From: a bacterium
Lineage (GTDB): Bacteria > Patescibacteriota > Saccharimonadia > Saccharimonadales > JAUPVS01
Reading direction: 5' to 3'
Length of the DNA: 32,754 nt
Assembly: GCA_029780855.1 (NCBI GenBank)
Contig: JAKOXV010000013.1
Coordinates: 92,873-125,626 of the forward strand
Shown here: piece by piece, positions 8,231 through 15,747 of the stretch
How positions within the stretch are numbered: the stretch's first letter is position 1
How the letters are laid out: every line of letters begins with the position of its first letter
Notes under the pieces: model-generated
The model's database searches: none
The model's input: the letters and a program-made list of their open reading frames with translations, nothing else
Told to the model about the DNA's origin: nothing
Position numbers and translations under genes: made by a program

Positions 8231-8812
8231 TTAGATAACTTCTACTGAAACGGCCGGTTCAAGTGTCCTGGGATTGATTACATAAACGAGATAATTTTGT
8301 AGATTAGAATTTACTATTCTGCGTAACAACTTTGGCTGAAGCACCAAAATATTCTTATCCACCAACAGCTCTTTTATGATGCCTTCGATATATTGTTTTT
8401 TTACTGCATTTGTACGGTACCCATGAGTGCTGTCGAACCATAAGAAATCAAATGGATTAAAGTCAGAACCGGTATTTCTTATTCGTACTTTCTTTCCGAC
8501 AAACAGTTTGTTATTAACCACCATAAGTTCTGAGCGCTGCGTTGTACTCAATGTTTTTAACTGCGCTGCTTGTACTTTTTTTACATGCGCATCTAGACTA
8601 ACTTTCGCTACCCGCGCTCCAATTTCATCGTCAAAACTTGCCGGGTTCAGATAGCCACCGCTCTGTATAGCGACCAATTGATTCATAAGATCCGATTCAG
8701 AAACCGCAGCTTCTGTTTCCGCATACTCGCTCATGGCTCGGGATAAGAAAATCGTCTGATAGTCGACTACCAGCTGTTGACCGGTGCTATGCGAGTGTCT
8801 AGCGTTATCCAT
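8231..8812 (-). CDS. Conserved-looking hypothetical protein, 193 residues
   Basis: Not recognised. It is soluble, with no signal peptide or membrane segment. The N-terminal third is acidic and helical (around 25-50), the middle (75-115) is mixed and basic, and the C-terminal part alternates hydrophobic and polar residues in beta-like strands (ILVLQPKLLRRIV, YLVYVINPRTLEPAV). SGSDFNPFDFLWFD-like aromatic stretch near 115-128 is its most distinctive part. It is transcribed toward the tRNA-Gln gene and divergently from the rhodanese gene. GATACT lies 5 bases before the ATG and there is no SD. Codon use looks like that of neighbouring genes, which supports a real gene; a function cannot be assigned. 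Confidence 0.7.
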   Translation of the reverse strand: MDNARHSHSTGQQLVVDYQTIFLSRAMSEYAETEAAVSESDLMNQLVAIQSGGYLNPASFDDEIGARVAKVSLDAHVKKVQAAQLKTLSTTQRSELMVVNNKLFVGKKVRIRNTGSDFNPFDFLWFDSTHGYRTNAVKKQYIEGIIKELLVDKNILVLQPKLLRRIVNSNLQNYLVYVINPRTLEPAVSVEVI

Positions 8813-8817
8813 ATCTT

Positions 8818-8823
8818 AGTATC
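8818..8823 (-). promoter_or_regulatory. -10-like GATACT next to the start of the 193-residue protein
   Basis: GATACT on the minus strand ends 5 bases before the ATG at 8812. The first T is a G, so this is a weaker match than others, but the spacing fits the leaderless pattern. Confidence 0.35.
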
Positions 8824-8902
8824 CCTAATTACTTTTCATATCATGAATATAGTCATTATATCGTAGGCAGGAAGTATAGCTTATTCTTCTTATTGTAAAT
8901 TG

Positions 8903-8930
8903 TTGACATTAGCAACTTTAAGCTTATACT
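8903..8930 (+). promoter_or_regulatory. Sigma70-type promoter of the rhodanese gene
   Basis: A consensus -35 TTGACA (8903-8908) and -10 TATACT (8925-8930) are separated by 16 bases. The ATG at 8940 starts 9 bases after the -10, so the leader is only 0-3 bases. There is no SD. Because the -35 is perfect, this is the clearest evidence in the window that such -10 boxes close to start codons are real promoters. Confidence 0.75.
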
Positions 8931-8939
8931 TACATACAT

Positions 8940-9200
8940 ATGAAGACACTTATTATCGACGTTCGAGAACCAAATGAATTTAATGCCGGACATGTATCGG
9001 GAGCGATCAACATGCCTCCGTCAGAAATTATGGCCGGCGCAAAACAACTAGCCAATACACCAAAGGATACCCAAATAATTCTGTACTGCCTAAGTGGCAG
9101 TAGGTCGAATGTGGCAATGAATATTCTTCGCGGGATGGGATATACCCGGCTTATAAACGGCATAAATAAAGAGCGCGTAGAAGCGGCTCTACGTAAATAA
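8940..9200 (+). CDS. Single-domain rhodanese-like sulfurtransferase
   Basis: An 86-residue single rhodanese domain, the size of GlpE/PspE proteins. Family marks are IIDVREPNEFNAGHVSGAIN at 5-24, an abbreviated central region, and the active-site loop LYCLSGSRS with catalytic Cys50 in C-x-x-G-x-R-S form; RLINGI near 70-75 matches the usual G-G/N-G end motif. It moves sulfane sulfur from a donor such as thiosulfate or polysulfide to an acceptor, via a persulfide on Cys50, in the cytoplasm. No signal peptide is present. It stands alone between divergent and codirectional neighbours with its own strong promoter. Confidence 0.9.
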   Translation: MKTLIIDVREPNEFNAGHVSGAINMPPSEIMAGAKQLANTPKDTQIILYCLSGSRSNVAMNILRGMGYTRLINGINKERVEAALRK

Positions 9201-9231
9201 TCGACCTGAAGCAAAATCCTATCTATTCCGG

Positions 9232-9237
9232 TATACT
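9232..9237 (+). promoter_or_regulatory. -10 hexamer TATACT of the GT2 gene
   Basis: TATACT lies 27 bases before the GTG start at 9265. This leaves a ~20-base leader that contains GAGGAG 6-7 bases before the start, in contrast to the leaderless-type genes nearby. Confidence 0.5.
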
Positions 9238-9264
9238 ATGACGTATAAGGTCTGAGGAGACAAC

Positions 9265-10206
9265 GTGAAGGTTATTATTCAGGTACCGTGTTTTAACGAA
9301 GAAAAAACACTTCCACTAGTTTTTGAAAAAATGCCAAAATCAATTCCTGGTGTAGATATTCTCGAGTATCAGATTATTGATGATGGTTCTACTGACAAAA
9401 CCGTCGAGGTGGCTAAAAAACTTGGCGTTCACCATATAATTAGTCGACCTTGGCAGGGCCTAGGAAGATCGTTCCATGATGGCGTAAATAACGCGCTTAG
9501 CTTAGGTGCTGACATAGTTGTTAATACTGATGGTGATAATCAATACCCAAGTGAACGAATCGCCGACCTAGTGCAACCAATTATTCGCAGAGAAGCAGAT
9601 ATTGTAATAGGAGACCGACAAACCCAAACAATTGAACATTTTTCACCCCTGAAGAAAAAACTCCAAAAAATCGGCAGTAGTATCGTTAATGTAGCAGCCA
9701 ACACACAGATCCCAGACGCTGCCAGCGGTTTCAGGGCTTATTCACGCCATTCACTCCTGCAACTAAATACCATAACCCGCTTTAGCTATTGCATGGAAAC
9801 TATTATCCAAGCCGGTAATAAACAGCTCGCCATCCAGAGCATTCCGATCAAAACTAACCGCAAAACTCGTGAATCACGCTTATTCAAGAATATGTGGGAA
9901 CATATCGGGAAATCTTCTATGGCAATTATTCGGGCATACATTATGTACCGTCCTTATGTAATTTTTGCTTCCCTTAGCTTATTTTTTGCGGTTCTGGGTA
10001 TAATTCCGTTCTTACGCTACGTATATTTTGCACTACAACATGAACAAGGTGCCCATCTACAGTCGCTACTATTAGGATCGGTACTTCTAATTGCATCCTT
10101 CTTATCAATGATGCTTGGCGTGTTAGCAGACCTCACTCGCACCAACCGGATTTTGATCGAGAACTCTCTAGAACATCTGAAAGAAATTAGGTTCGATAAA
10201 AAGTAA
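9265..10206 (+). CDS. Family 2 glycosyltransferase with C-terminal membrane anchor
   Basis: A 313-residue GT2 (GT-A fold) enzyme resembling polyprenyl-phosphate sugar transferases. It begins VIIQVPCFNEEKTLP, then IIDDGSTDKT (37-46) for nucleotide binding and the metal-binding D-x-D as TDGDNQYP with Asp89 and Asp91. DAASGFRAYSR near 153-163 matches the acceptor-side motif of DPM1-like enzymes. Two membrane segments follow at about 228-255 and 266-290. It probably transfers a sugar from a nucleotide sugar to a lipid carrier at the inner membrane face, feeding GT-C enzymes such as its convergent neighbour. The start is GTG at 9265 with a clear GAGGAG site. It ends 1 base before the convergent gene's stop. 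Confidence 0.9.
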   Translation: MKVIIQVPCFNEEKTLPLVFEKMPKSIPGVDILEYQIIDDGSTDKTVEVAKKLGVHHIISRPWQGLGRSFHDGVNNALSLGADIVVNTDGDNQYPSERIADLVQPIIRREADIVIGDRQTQTIEHFSPLKKKLQKIGSSIVNVAANTQIPDAASGFRAYSRHSLLQLNTITRFSYCMETIIQAGNKQLAIQSIPIKTNRKTRESRLFKNMWEHIGKSSMAIIRAYIMYRPYVIFASLSLFFAVLGIIPFLRYVYFALQHEQGAHLQSLLLGSVLLIASFLSMMLGVLADLTRTNRILIENSLEHLKEIRFDKK

Positions 10207-10207
10207 C

Positions 10208-11695
10208 CTAGCGTGAATACGGCACTACATAGTGGACCATTTTTTGCGCTCGGCTATTGATATCCACAACCGTTTGATTCTTCCAGTACCATTCATCATT
10301 GCTCCTGGCTATGTAGGTGAGCGCTCCGCCGCCTAACAAGAAACACCCAATCACCACTGAAGACAATACAAACTGTAGTCTAGCACTACGCCCTGTCAAT
10401 TGCTTTATACCCATAAAAGCCAGATAGTATAGAGGAATAAGGACAGGTAGCAAGTATCGTCCCTGTATAGCAACCGGATTTCCTAAATGAATATACTCGG
10501 ACAAGTTCTGCATAAAAAGTATGAGTATATACAGCGCAGAAACCACCGCAAAAAACCGAGTGATAGGATTGGCAAAAATGCGCCTTGCGTATACCAGCAA
10601 TCCAAGCAAACCCAGAAAGCTAGCTAAGATGAACCCGGTTTTAGGCCAAATAATAGGATTTGCCGTGGAATATCCCGTCCAATAACCGTTTACCGCAAAA
10701 AGCAGATTAAAGACTATTCTGCGCATCCAAAAGTTTACATACCAAAACGGTCGGAGACTAAATGACGTTTTTTGCTGTAGATACATATAGTTTCTTGCCC
10801 AAGGCCCGTAAGCTTGGCACTGATCAATACTAAGTACCTGATCACACTCAGGAATAGGCGTTTTATATCGTATCGTATTTACACCGTATCGCTCAATAAA
10901 CAAAAAGCTGACTAGTACCAGGCTCACTATAAGTAACCCTTTTAGCAGTGGTCGCACGGACTGAAGAGACTGGGTGAGTGATCGGCGATACATACGGGAA
11001 TATTTTGCATGCATCAGTACCATAACCACCAGGTAGGCAACCGTAATAACAAAAATAGGCAGAAACGCATACTTAACTAAGGAAGTCATCAAGCCCAGCA
11101 ATAGCAGTAGCCCTACATCAAGAGCATCAAGCTGTTGCTTCTTTAATGCGCTAAGTATTCTCAAGGCGCTAAGCATGAATAATCCGGTCATTAAAAATAA
11201 TAGGTTATCGTAGTTTATCTGGGCAGCGACGAGTGGTATTACCGGTGTTAGTACAAATACCAAAAGGATGATATTTACCGCTACGGTTTCTATACCGGTG
11301 TTCCTCAACACGTTTCTCCAAATCCAGATTCCTACTCCGAAGAGTATGATGTTGAGTAACCTCATAGCAATAACCTGTGCCTCAAAGGAATGTATGAAGT
11401 GCGTAATAACCCGCCAAGGATAACTCATCACATAGTGATAAAGATACGAAGGATCACGCGAGACTGCCCCAAAGCTTTCTGTTCCAGGTATATGAGCCCC
11501 AATTATCGGATTAAACCGTGAAGCGTAAAGCTTAATTATTCCTATGTGAAACTCTTCATCAAAGGCCATAGGGTATCGGCTTGAGATGGCTATCCAGAGC
11601 GCACTCAAAGCAAATGCAGCTATGATTACCCAAAAGAACGCCCCTGAACTAAACCATGCAATACTACGGTTTTTCAACCTACTTTTTATAGTCAT
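10208..11695 (-). CDS. Polytopic membrane protein, GT-C glycosyltransferase-like
   Basis: A 495-residue protein with about 10-12 hydrophobic segments. After the first one (21-37) comes the loop YPMAFDEEFHIG with Asp46/Glu47, the acidic motif expected in the first extracytoplasmic loop of GT-C enzymes (PMT/ArnT/GT39-like or DUF2142-like proteins). A soluble stretch near 270-310 contains cysteines (PECDQVLSIDQCQAYG). Such enzymes take sugars from polyprenyl-phosphate donors outside the membrane, which fits the polyprenyl-type GT2 gene converging on it. The assignment rests on topology and the acidic loop only. The ATG at 11695 lies 8 bases after TATAAT with no SD. Confidence 0.7.
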   Translation of the reverse strand: MTIKSRLKNRSIAWFSSGAFFWVIIAAFALSALWIAISSRYPMAFDEEFHIGIIKLYASRFNPIIGAHIPGTESFGAVSRDPSYLYHYVMSYPWRVITHFIHSFEAQVIAMRLLNIILFGVGIWIWRNVLRNTGIETVAVNIILLVFVLTPVIPLVAAQINYDNLLFLMTGLFMLSALRILSALKKQQLDALDVGLLLLLGLMTSLVKYAFLPIFVITVAYLVVMVLMHAKYSRMYRRSLTQSLQSVRPLLKGLLIVSLVLVSFLFIERYGVNTIRYKTPIPECDQVLSIDQCQAYGPWARNYMYLQQKTSFSLRPFWYVNFWMRRIVFNLLFAVNGYWTGYSTANPIIWPKTGFILASFLGLLGLLVYARRIFANPITRFFAVVSALYILILFMQNLSEYIHLGNPVAIQGRYLLPVLIPLYYLAFMGIKQLTGRSARLQFVLSSVVIGCFLLGGGALTYIARSNDEWYWKNQTVVDINSRAQKMVHYVVPYSR

Positions 11696-11703
11696 TAGGT
11701 TCT

Positions 11704-11709
11704 ATTATA
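11704..11709 (-). promoter_or_regulatory. -10 hexamer TATAAT, leaderless-type start of the GT-C-like gene
   Basis: A perfect TATAAT on the minus strand ends 8 bases before the ATG at 11695. The expected mRNA 5' end falls on the ATG. No SD and no convincing -35 box are seen. Confidence 0.6.
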
Positions 11710-11760
11710 CTATCCCTTTTCTGAAGCAAGCCTTAAGTAGGCGAATGTTAGGATATGAGC

Positions 11761-11769
11761 TAGTATAAG
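11761..11769 (+). promoter_or_regulatory. -10 region TAGTATAAG, leaderless-type start
   Basis: TAGTAT (11761-11766) lies 7 bases before the ATG at 11774; the overlapping TATAAG (11764-11769) lies 4 bases before it. Either would give a leaderless mRNA. There is no SD sequence. Confidence 0.45.
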
Positions 11770-11773
11770 TACT

Positions 11774-12685
11774 ATGAATTCTAAGCTTGTCGTTCTGGCA
11801 CGGGCAAAGTGGCGGCGCATAAAGCCGATTGCCATGGTCGCAATAATTATCTTGACCGTGTGTTTGTTTATTGCCTTTTTTGCCCGAAATCCAGAAGCAA
11901 TACATCAGCTCAAAACTATGAACAAGTGGTCGCTCGCGATAATAATTGGACTCTACGCTGTGGTTACGCTTGTTTTGGCCTTCGTCTATGATCTTATGCT
12001 AAAAATGTGTCGTAAGGATCTAAGCTACAAGGAAAACTTCTTGATAACTGGGTATTCCTCGATTGTTAACTTTTTTGGACCACTACAAAGTGGTCCAGGG
12101 TTTAGGATTGCATACTTAAAGAAAAAACACGATGTCTCAATGCGATCCTACTTTTACACGGTCGTGTTGTATTACGCATGTTTTTCGGCGGTTAGCGGAA
12201 CATTCTTCATAGTAGGCTTTTTACCGCTGTGGCTGTGCGCAATTCTGTTTTTGCTAGGTAGTGGCTTTCTTTACATGGCACTTAAAATCTACAGGAAACG
12301 AAAAGGAAACCCGCGGCTTCATTTCTCTCCTGGACTAGTTGTTGGTTTTATCTTTGGGGTACTTGTTCAACTAAGCCTGATCGCGACCATTTACGGGGTA
12401 GAGTTGCATAGCCTCGGTCACGATCTGACCATCAGGCAACTACTGACTTACACGGGTACGGCAAATTTCGCCCTTTTTGTATCACTAACACCAGGTGCGC
12501 TTGGTTTCCGGGAAGCATTTCTAATATTTACCAAACAGCTTACCGGCCTAGACAACGCAGCTATCGTGACCACCAACTTTGTGGACCGTGTCATGTATGT
12601 CACCTTTTTAGCCCTACTATTTGGCTTTATATTACTGGTGCTCGGAAGAAAAAAACTTATAGCCCTACGTTTTCAAGAGCGTTAA
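11774..12685 (+). CDS. YbhN/LPG-synthase-TM-type flippase-like membrane protein
   Basis: A 303-residue polytopic protein of the lysylphosphatidylglycerol synthase transmembrane region family (UPF0104, YbhN/AglD-like). It has about seven hydrophobic segments. The family signatures FFGPLQSGPGFRIAYL (around 98-113) and SLTPGALGFREAFLI (around 239-253) are both present. The aminoacyl-transfer domain of full MprF is absent, so this is the stand-alone form, whose members are often linked to polyprenyl or lipid-linked sugar handling. Its place between glycosyltransferase genes supports a role in lipid-linked glycan transport; this is inference. It is transcribed divergently from the GT-C-like gene and its last 29 bases overlap the convergent GT4-like gene. 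Confidence 0.85.
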   Translation: MNSKLVVLARAKWRRIKPIAMVAIIILTVCLFIAFFARNPEAIHQLKTMNKWSLAIIIGLYAVVTLVLAFVYDLMLKMCRKDLSYKENFLITGYSSIVNFFGPLQSGPGFRIAYLKKKHDVSMRSYFYTVVLYYACFSAVSGTFFIVGFLPLWLCAILFLLGSGFLYMALKIYRKRKGNPRLHFSPGLVVGFIFGVLVQLSLIATIYGVELHSLGHDLTIRQLLTYTGTANFALFVSLTPGALGFREAFLIFTKQLTGLDNAAIVTTNFVDRVMYVTFLALLFGFILLVLGRKKLIALRFQER

Positions 12686-13745
12686 ACAACTGCTTGGCAA
12701 CCGATTCGTTTGAAAAGGTTGACACGTAGGTTCTATGACCTTTTTCAGCAATGTTCTTTATGAGTTGTGGATTTTTAGCAGCCCATCGAATTGCCTTTGC
12801 AAGTGCGGCAGCGTCAGCCTGCGGAACTTTTAGGCAATTTACCTTGTCATCAAAGTAGATAGCAGTATCTTCATTGTCGCCCACCACAGTTGCCACTCTG
12901 CAAGCTAAACTCTGGTAGGTTTTACCGGTAATAACGTGTTGTGCCTGGGGGGTATCCCCTAATGGTCCGGCAATAAATAGGTCAGATTGACGCATCCTGT
13001 CAGCTATTTCCTCGATCGGCAGATATTTTTCATAGCTGATATTTGCCCCACTGCGAACGGCCGACTTTACCATATTTTTTGTTTCTCTGTCTCCACCCAC
13101 GATATAGAAAGAAACGCCCGGATCATTAGCTACTGTAACCGCTGCATCTAGAATCGTTTCTAGGCCATGTAATGGCAGAACATTGCCGTAAAAGAATACC
13201 GAAAATGAATCGTTGCTAGGAGGCGTACCCGGCTTAAATATCGTTTCATCAGTACTCACCGGTATACCAAGATACTTAGAACGGTTTGTGCGAGATATCC
13301 TGGCTGCGTAGTCAGCATGCGACTTAGTATCTATGAGAACCAATGCACAATGATTAAGCATCCAGTAATATGGACCGGCAAAGTATTTCCATAAACCCAT
13401 TAGCCAGGAGACAATACCCGATTTTTGCATTCTATGTTCTTCTACGGCCTCCACTGGCTGACTAAACTCATCGTAAATCACGGGTCGTTTACGAGCCATG
13501 AACAACACGAATGGAAGAAGCTCATACCCTCTAAAGTTTAGAAATATTGCATCTATTGATTCGGTTTTCAAAAGTTTTCTTAGGTGCCATAGTACCTCAG
13601 GATACTTCAGGAATCCTGTTTTTGAATTTTTAATCACAAAGGGCTGGTAGCGGCTACTTTTTGCAAAAGCATTTCTAATTACACGCGAACGGATATAATC
13701 CGCATCTTTATAGCACGTTACGACGGCTATTTTTATTTTCTTCAT
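12657..13745 (-). CDS. GT-B glycosyltransferase, GT4-like
   Basis: A 362-residue protein when started at the ATG at 13745 (MKKIKIAVVTCYKDADYIRS). The C-terminal half looks like a GT4 donor domain: FFYGNVLPLHGLETILDA, FYIVGGDRE, and a GKTYQSLACRVATVVGDN segment in place of the usual E-x7-E region, so the second Glu is not obvious. The first half resembles the acceptor domain of GT4-like proteins. The reading frame extends upstream to 13796, but TATATT at 13753-13758 lies 7 bases before the 13745 ATG, which argues for the shorter start and a leaderless mRNA. It overlaps the convergent YbhN-like gene by 29 bases. Substrate unknown; probably part of the envelope glycosylation group. Confidence 0.8.
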   Translation of the reverse strand: MKKIKIAVVTCYKDADYIRSRVIRNAFAKSSRYQPFVIKNSKTGFLKYPEVLWHLRKLLKTESIDAIFLNFRGYELLPFVLFMARKRPVIYDEFSQPVEAVEEHRMQKSGIVSWLMGLWKYFAGPYYWMLNHCALVLIDTKSHADYAARISRTNRSKYLGIPVSTDETIFKPGTPPSNDSFSVFFYGNVLPLHGLETILDAAVTVANDPGVSFYIVGGDRETKNMVKSAVRSGANISYEKYLPIEEIADRMRQSDLFIAGPLGDTPQAQHVITGKTYQSLACRVATVVGDNEDTAIYFDDKVNCLKVPQADAAALAKAIRWAAKNPQLIKNIAEKGHRTYVSTFSNESVAKQLFNALENVGL

Positions 13746-13752
13746 TACCATC

Positions 13753-13758
13753 AATATA
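13753..13758 (-). promoter_or_regulatory. -10 hexamer TATATT that decides the start at 13745
   Basis: TATATT on the minus strand ends 7 bases before the ATG at 13745, and no SD precedes any of the candidate starts. An mRNA starting here could not encode the upstream methionine at 13796. Confidence 0.5.
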
Positions 13759-13791
13759 GCATAGATACCATTTCTTCTGCTTGCGCACTGG

Positions 13792-13797
13792 TACAAT
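13792..13797 (+). promoter_or_regulatory. -10 hexamer TACAAT of sodC
   Basis: TACAAT lies 22 bases before the ATG at 13820. The leader of about 16 bases contains AAGGAG 7 bases upstream of the ATG. This shows an SD-type gene directly beside a leaderless-type one. Confidence 0.5.
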
Positions 13798-13819
13798 AGA
13801 TCTAGTTAAGGAGTGGAGT

Positions 13820-14341
13820 ATGAAAGTAGGATTAGATTGTGAAAATAAATCAATAACCAAGAAAGCCCAAGCAGACGTACATGGTCCAGACGTTCAGGGG
13901 AAGGCGTCCTTTACCGAATATGAAGTAGACGGCTATAAATACGTACATGTTCATCTTGAACTTAGCGGCAATCCAGAAGTCTTAAAACCAGGCAAACATG
14001 CTGTTCACATTCACGAAAAGGGAGACTGTGAGTGTAGCGGATTTACCTGTGCAGGAGGACACTTTGACCCAGGCCCAAATGGCAACAGCGATGCAGATGC
14101 AAATCACGGCTACCACGCCGGAGATCTTCCTAGTATTACGATTGGAAATGACGGAAACGGTGTACTCGAAGCAATAACCACCCGTGTGACTTTGTCAGAT
14201 GGACCAGTTTCTATTCTGCAACCAACAGAAGGAACATCATTGATGGTACACGGCAACCCCGACCCATACACACCAGGCGAATCTGGCTCTGGGCATAGTG
14301 GTGGCCCAAGGCTTGCCTGTGGCCGCATATCTGTAGCCTGA
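13820..14341 (+). CDS. sodC: Copper/zinc superoxide dismutase
   Basis: Converts superoxide to oxygen and hydrogen peroxide. The 173 residues form one Cu/Zn SOD domain: copper ligands His63 and His65 in HAVHIHEKGDC, the bridging His81 in GGHFDP, His99 and Asp102 in HAGDLP for zinc, and His144 in LMVHGNPD. The end PRLACGRI supplies the conserved Cys167 and Arg164. The third zinc His is best matched by His96, only 3 residues before His99, whereas classical enzymes have about 9 between them. The start is ATG at 13820 with AAGGAG; the upstream extension to 13781 precedes the SD. Unusually, there is no signal peptide, so the enzyme appears cytosolic. TGA is the stop codon. Confidence 0.92.
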   Translation: MKVGLDCENKSITKKAQADVHGPDVQGKASFTEYEVDGYKYVHVHLELSGNPEVLKPGKHAVHIHEKGDCECSGFTCAGGHFDPGPNGNSDADANHGYHAGDLPSITIGNDGNGVLEAITTRVTLSDGPVSILQPTEGTSLMVHGNPDPYTPGESGSGHSGGPRLACGRISVA

Positions 14342-14409
14342 GTAGATACTGAACCTGCCCCTGGTTGTGCAATTCAGAATACTCTCAACCTCATCAGTTA
14401 CGCTGTGAG

Positions 14410-14425
14410 TGCTGGACATCCAGCA
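14410..14425. promoter_or_regulatory. Inverted repeat TGCTGGA-CA-TCCAGCA
   Basis: Seven-base arms separated by two bases, in the 136-base gap between sodC and the secreted His-rich protein. The spacing is too short for an RNA hairpin, so a DNA operator is the better reading. The regulator is unknown; OmpR-type proteins usually bind direct repeats instead. Confidence 0.35.
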
Positions 14426-14477
14426 ATACACAAGCCGGCTAGTACTTTTTAGTAACCGTAATAGAAAAGGGGAGTTA

Positions 14478-14972
14478 ATGATTAAAAAATCATTACTTAT
14501 TGGGGGTGCAATATTGAGCGTAACGGCCGCAGGAATAGCCGGTACGGGCATCGTATCAGCGCAAAGCCAAGTCACACAAAGTTCCAGCTTAGTAGATAAA
14601 ATTGCATCTACATTCAATCTAAATAAATCAGAGGTACAAAAGGTCTTTGATGAAAACAGGCAAGAGAAGGAGACTCAACACCAGCAGCAATTCAAAGAAA
14701 AGCTTGATCAAGCAGTAAAAGAAGGAAAACTTACCCAAGATCAAGAAACGAAATTGCTCGCTAAACTAGATGAGCTCCGGAAGTTTCGAGAATCACTCAA
14801 AGATAAGTCAATGAGCGAAAGAAAGGACGCCATGAAAACTAAGATGGAGGAGTTCAAGAAGTGGCTAACCGACAATAAGATTCCGTCAGAGTATGCGCCG
14901 ATGGGCGGACATGGCCCGCACGGGCACCATGGTCCACAGGGACAGACAGAATCCGACAATGACACGCAATAA
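14478..14972 (+). CDS. Secreted helical protein with histidine-rich tail
   Basis: A 164-residue exported protein of unknown function. Residues 1-28 form a signal peptide (basic MIKK, hydrophobic core, VSA|Q cleavage near 28). The mature part is a charged, Lys/Glu/Gln-rich helical domain (about 35-135), with KLTQDQETKLLAKLDELRKF resembling repeats in small exported proteins such as DUF2680/Spy-like families. The last 30 residues contain GGHGPHGHHGPQG, a probable metal-binding tail. The start at 14478 is chosen because GGGGAG lies 4-5 bases upstream and the signal peptide begins there; a longer frame starts at 14409. It is followed by a terminator and then the two-component genes, so a role in metal or envelope-stress sensing is possible but not shown. 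Confidence 0.8.
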   Translation: MIKKSLLIGGAILSVTAAGIAGTGIVSAQSQVTQSSSLVDKIASTFNLNKSEVQKVFDENRQEKETQHQQQFKEKLDQAVKEGKLTQDQETKLLAKLDELRKFRESLKDKSMSERKDAMKTKMEEFKKWLTDNKIPSEYAPMGGHGPHGHHGPQGQTESDNDTQ

Positions 14973-14981
14973 AGTTATTCT

Positions 14982-15012
14982 ATCGCAGCCCGGTAAGGTT
15001 CTGGGCTGCGAT
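14982..15012 (+). terminator. Rho-independent terminator after the His-rich protein
   Basis: ATCGCAGCCC (14982-14991) pairs perfectly with GGGCTGCGAT (15003-15012) around an 11-base loop, followed by ATTTTC. It ends 55 bases before the response regulator, so the two-component genes have their own promoter. Confidence 0.8.
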
Positions 15013-15054
15013 ATTTTCAAGCGTTAATACAGGCTTTTCTCAGTCACCACGGTA

Positions 15055-15060
15055 TACAAT
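15055..15060 (+). promoter_or_regulatory. -10 hexamer TACAAT, leaderless-type start of the two-component operon
   Basis: TACAAT ends 6 bases before the ATG at 15067. No SD is present, and the predicted transcription start falls on the start codon. Confidence 0.5.
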
Positions 15061-15066
15061 AGAACT

Positions 15067-15747
15067 ATGAGAATACTTATAGTAGAGGACGAGCATAAAA
15101 TCGCAAATGCAGTAAAACAAGGTTTGGAGCAGCAGTCCTATGCGGTAGACGTTGCGTATGACGCAGACGATGGACTCGCAATGGCAACTAGTGAACCATA
15201 TGACCTGATTATACTTGACCGTATGCTACCCGGTTCTACTGATGGTATTGGTATTGTGCAAATACTAAGAAAACAGAAGAACCACGTTCCAATTCTATTA
15301 TTAACTGCACGTGACAAAATACTTGATAAAGCCGCCGGACTCAACGCCGGAGCTGATGATTACTTAGTAAAGCCTTTTGCTTTCGTGGAGCTTATCGCCC
15401 GTGTCAGAGCACTTCTCCGGCGCCCTAAACAAGCTCTTGATACCTCATTATCATATGAAGATGTAGTGCTTGATACGGACAACTACAGTGTTACTAGGGA
15501 AGGTGCACAAATTGAGCTTACAGCCCGTGAATTTGCCTTACTAGAATACATGATAAGGAATGCTGAACGAGTGTTGAGCAAAGACACCATCATGAGCCAC
15601 GTTTGGAACTATGACAGCGACATTCTGCCGAACACCGTAGAAGTTTACATGGGATACCTTCGTTCTAAAATTGATAAACCATTTCCCAATAAGCCAGCAC
15701 TCATTCATACTAAAAGAGGATTTGGATACGTATTCGGTAAAAAATAA
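15067..15747 (+). CDS. OmpR/PhoB-family response regulator
   Basis: A 226-residue DNA-binding response regulator. The receiver domain has the acidic pair Glu7/Asp8/Glu9, the phosphorylated Asp51 in ILDRMLPG, Thr80 in LLLTARD and Lys102 in DYLVKPF. A winged-helix OmpR-type domain follows (about 128-225) with LTAREFALLEYMIRN and HTKRGFGYVF. Phosphorylation by the partner kinase should control DNA binding. The ATG at 15067 lies 6 bases after a TACAAT box with no SD. Its stop overlaps the kinase start (TAATG), so translation is coupled. Targets are not evident; the adjacent exported His-rich protein and the downstream reductase gene are candidates. Confidence 0.96.
   Translation: MRILIVEDEHKIANAVKQGLEQQSYAVDVAYDADDGLAMATSEPYDLIILDRMLPGSTDGIGIVQILRKQKNHVPILLLTARDKILDKAAGLNAGADDYLVKPFAFVELIARVRALLRRPKQALDTSLSYEDVVLDTDNYSVTREGAQIELTAREFALLEYMIRNAERVLSKDTIMSHVWNYDSDILPNTVEVYMGYLRSKIDKPFPNKPALIHTKRGFGYVFGKK

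Noticed and set aside
8930-9214. 94-residue minus-strand frame over the rhodanese gene
   Set aside because: It covers the rhodanese coding region and its promoter; the plus-strand frame has the active-site motif and a consensus promoter.
13781-13819. Upstream extension of sodC
   Set aside because: It begins before the -10 box and SD; AAGGAG points to the ATG at 13820, where homology to SodC also begins.
2703-14341. Recoding of TGA (code 25, as in Gracilibacteria/SR1)
   Set aside because: TGA ends the GT4 gene at 2703 and sodC at 14341 at family-typical C-termini, so TGA is a stop.
14409-14477. Upstream extension of the His-rich protein
   Set aside because: The signal peptide and the GGGGAG site fit the ATG at 14478; the extension would put charged residues before the signal peptide.
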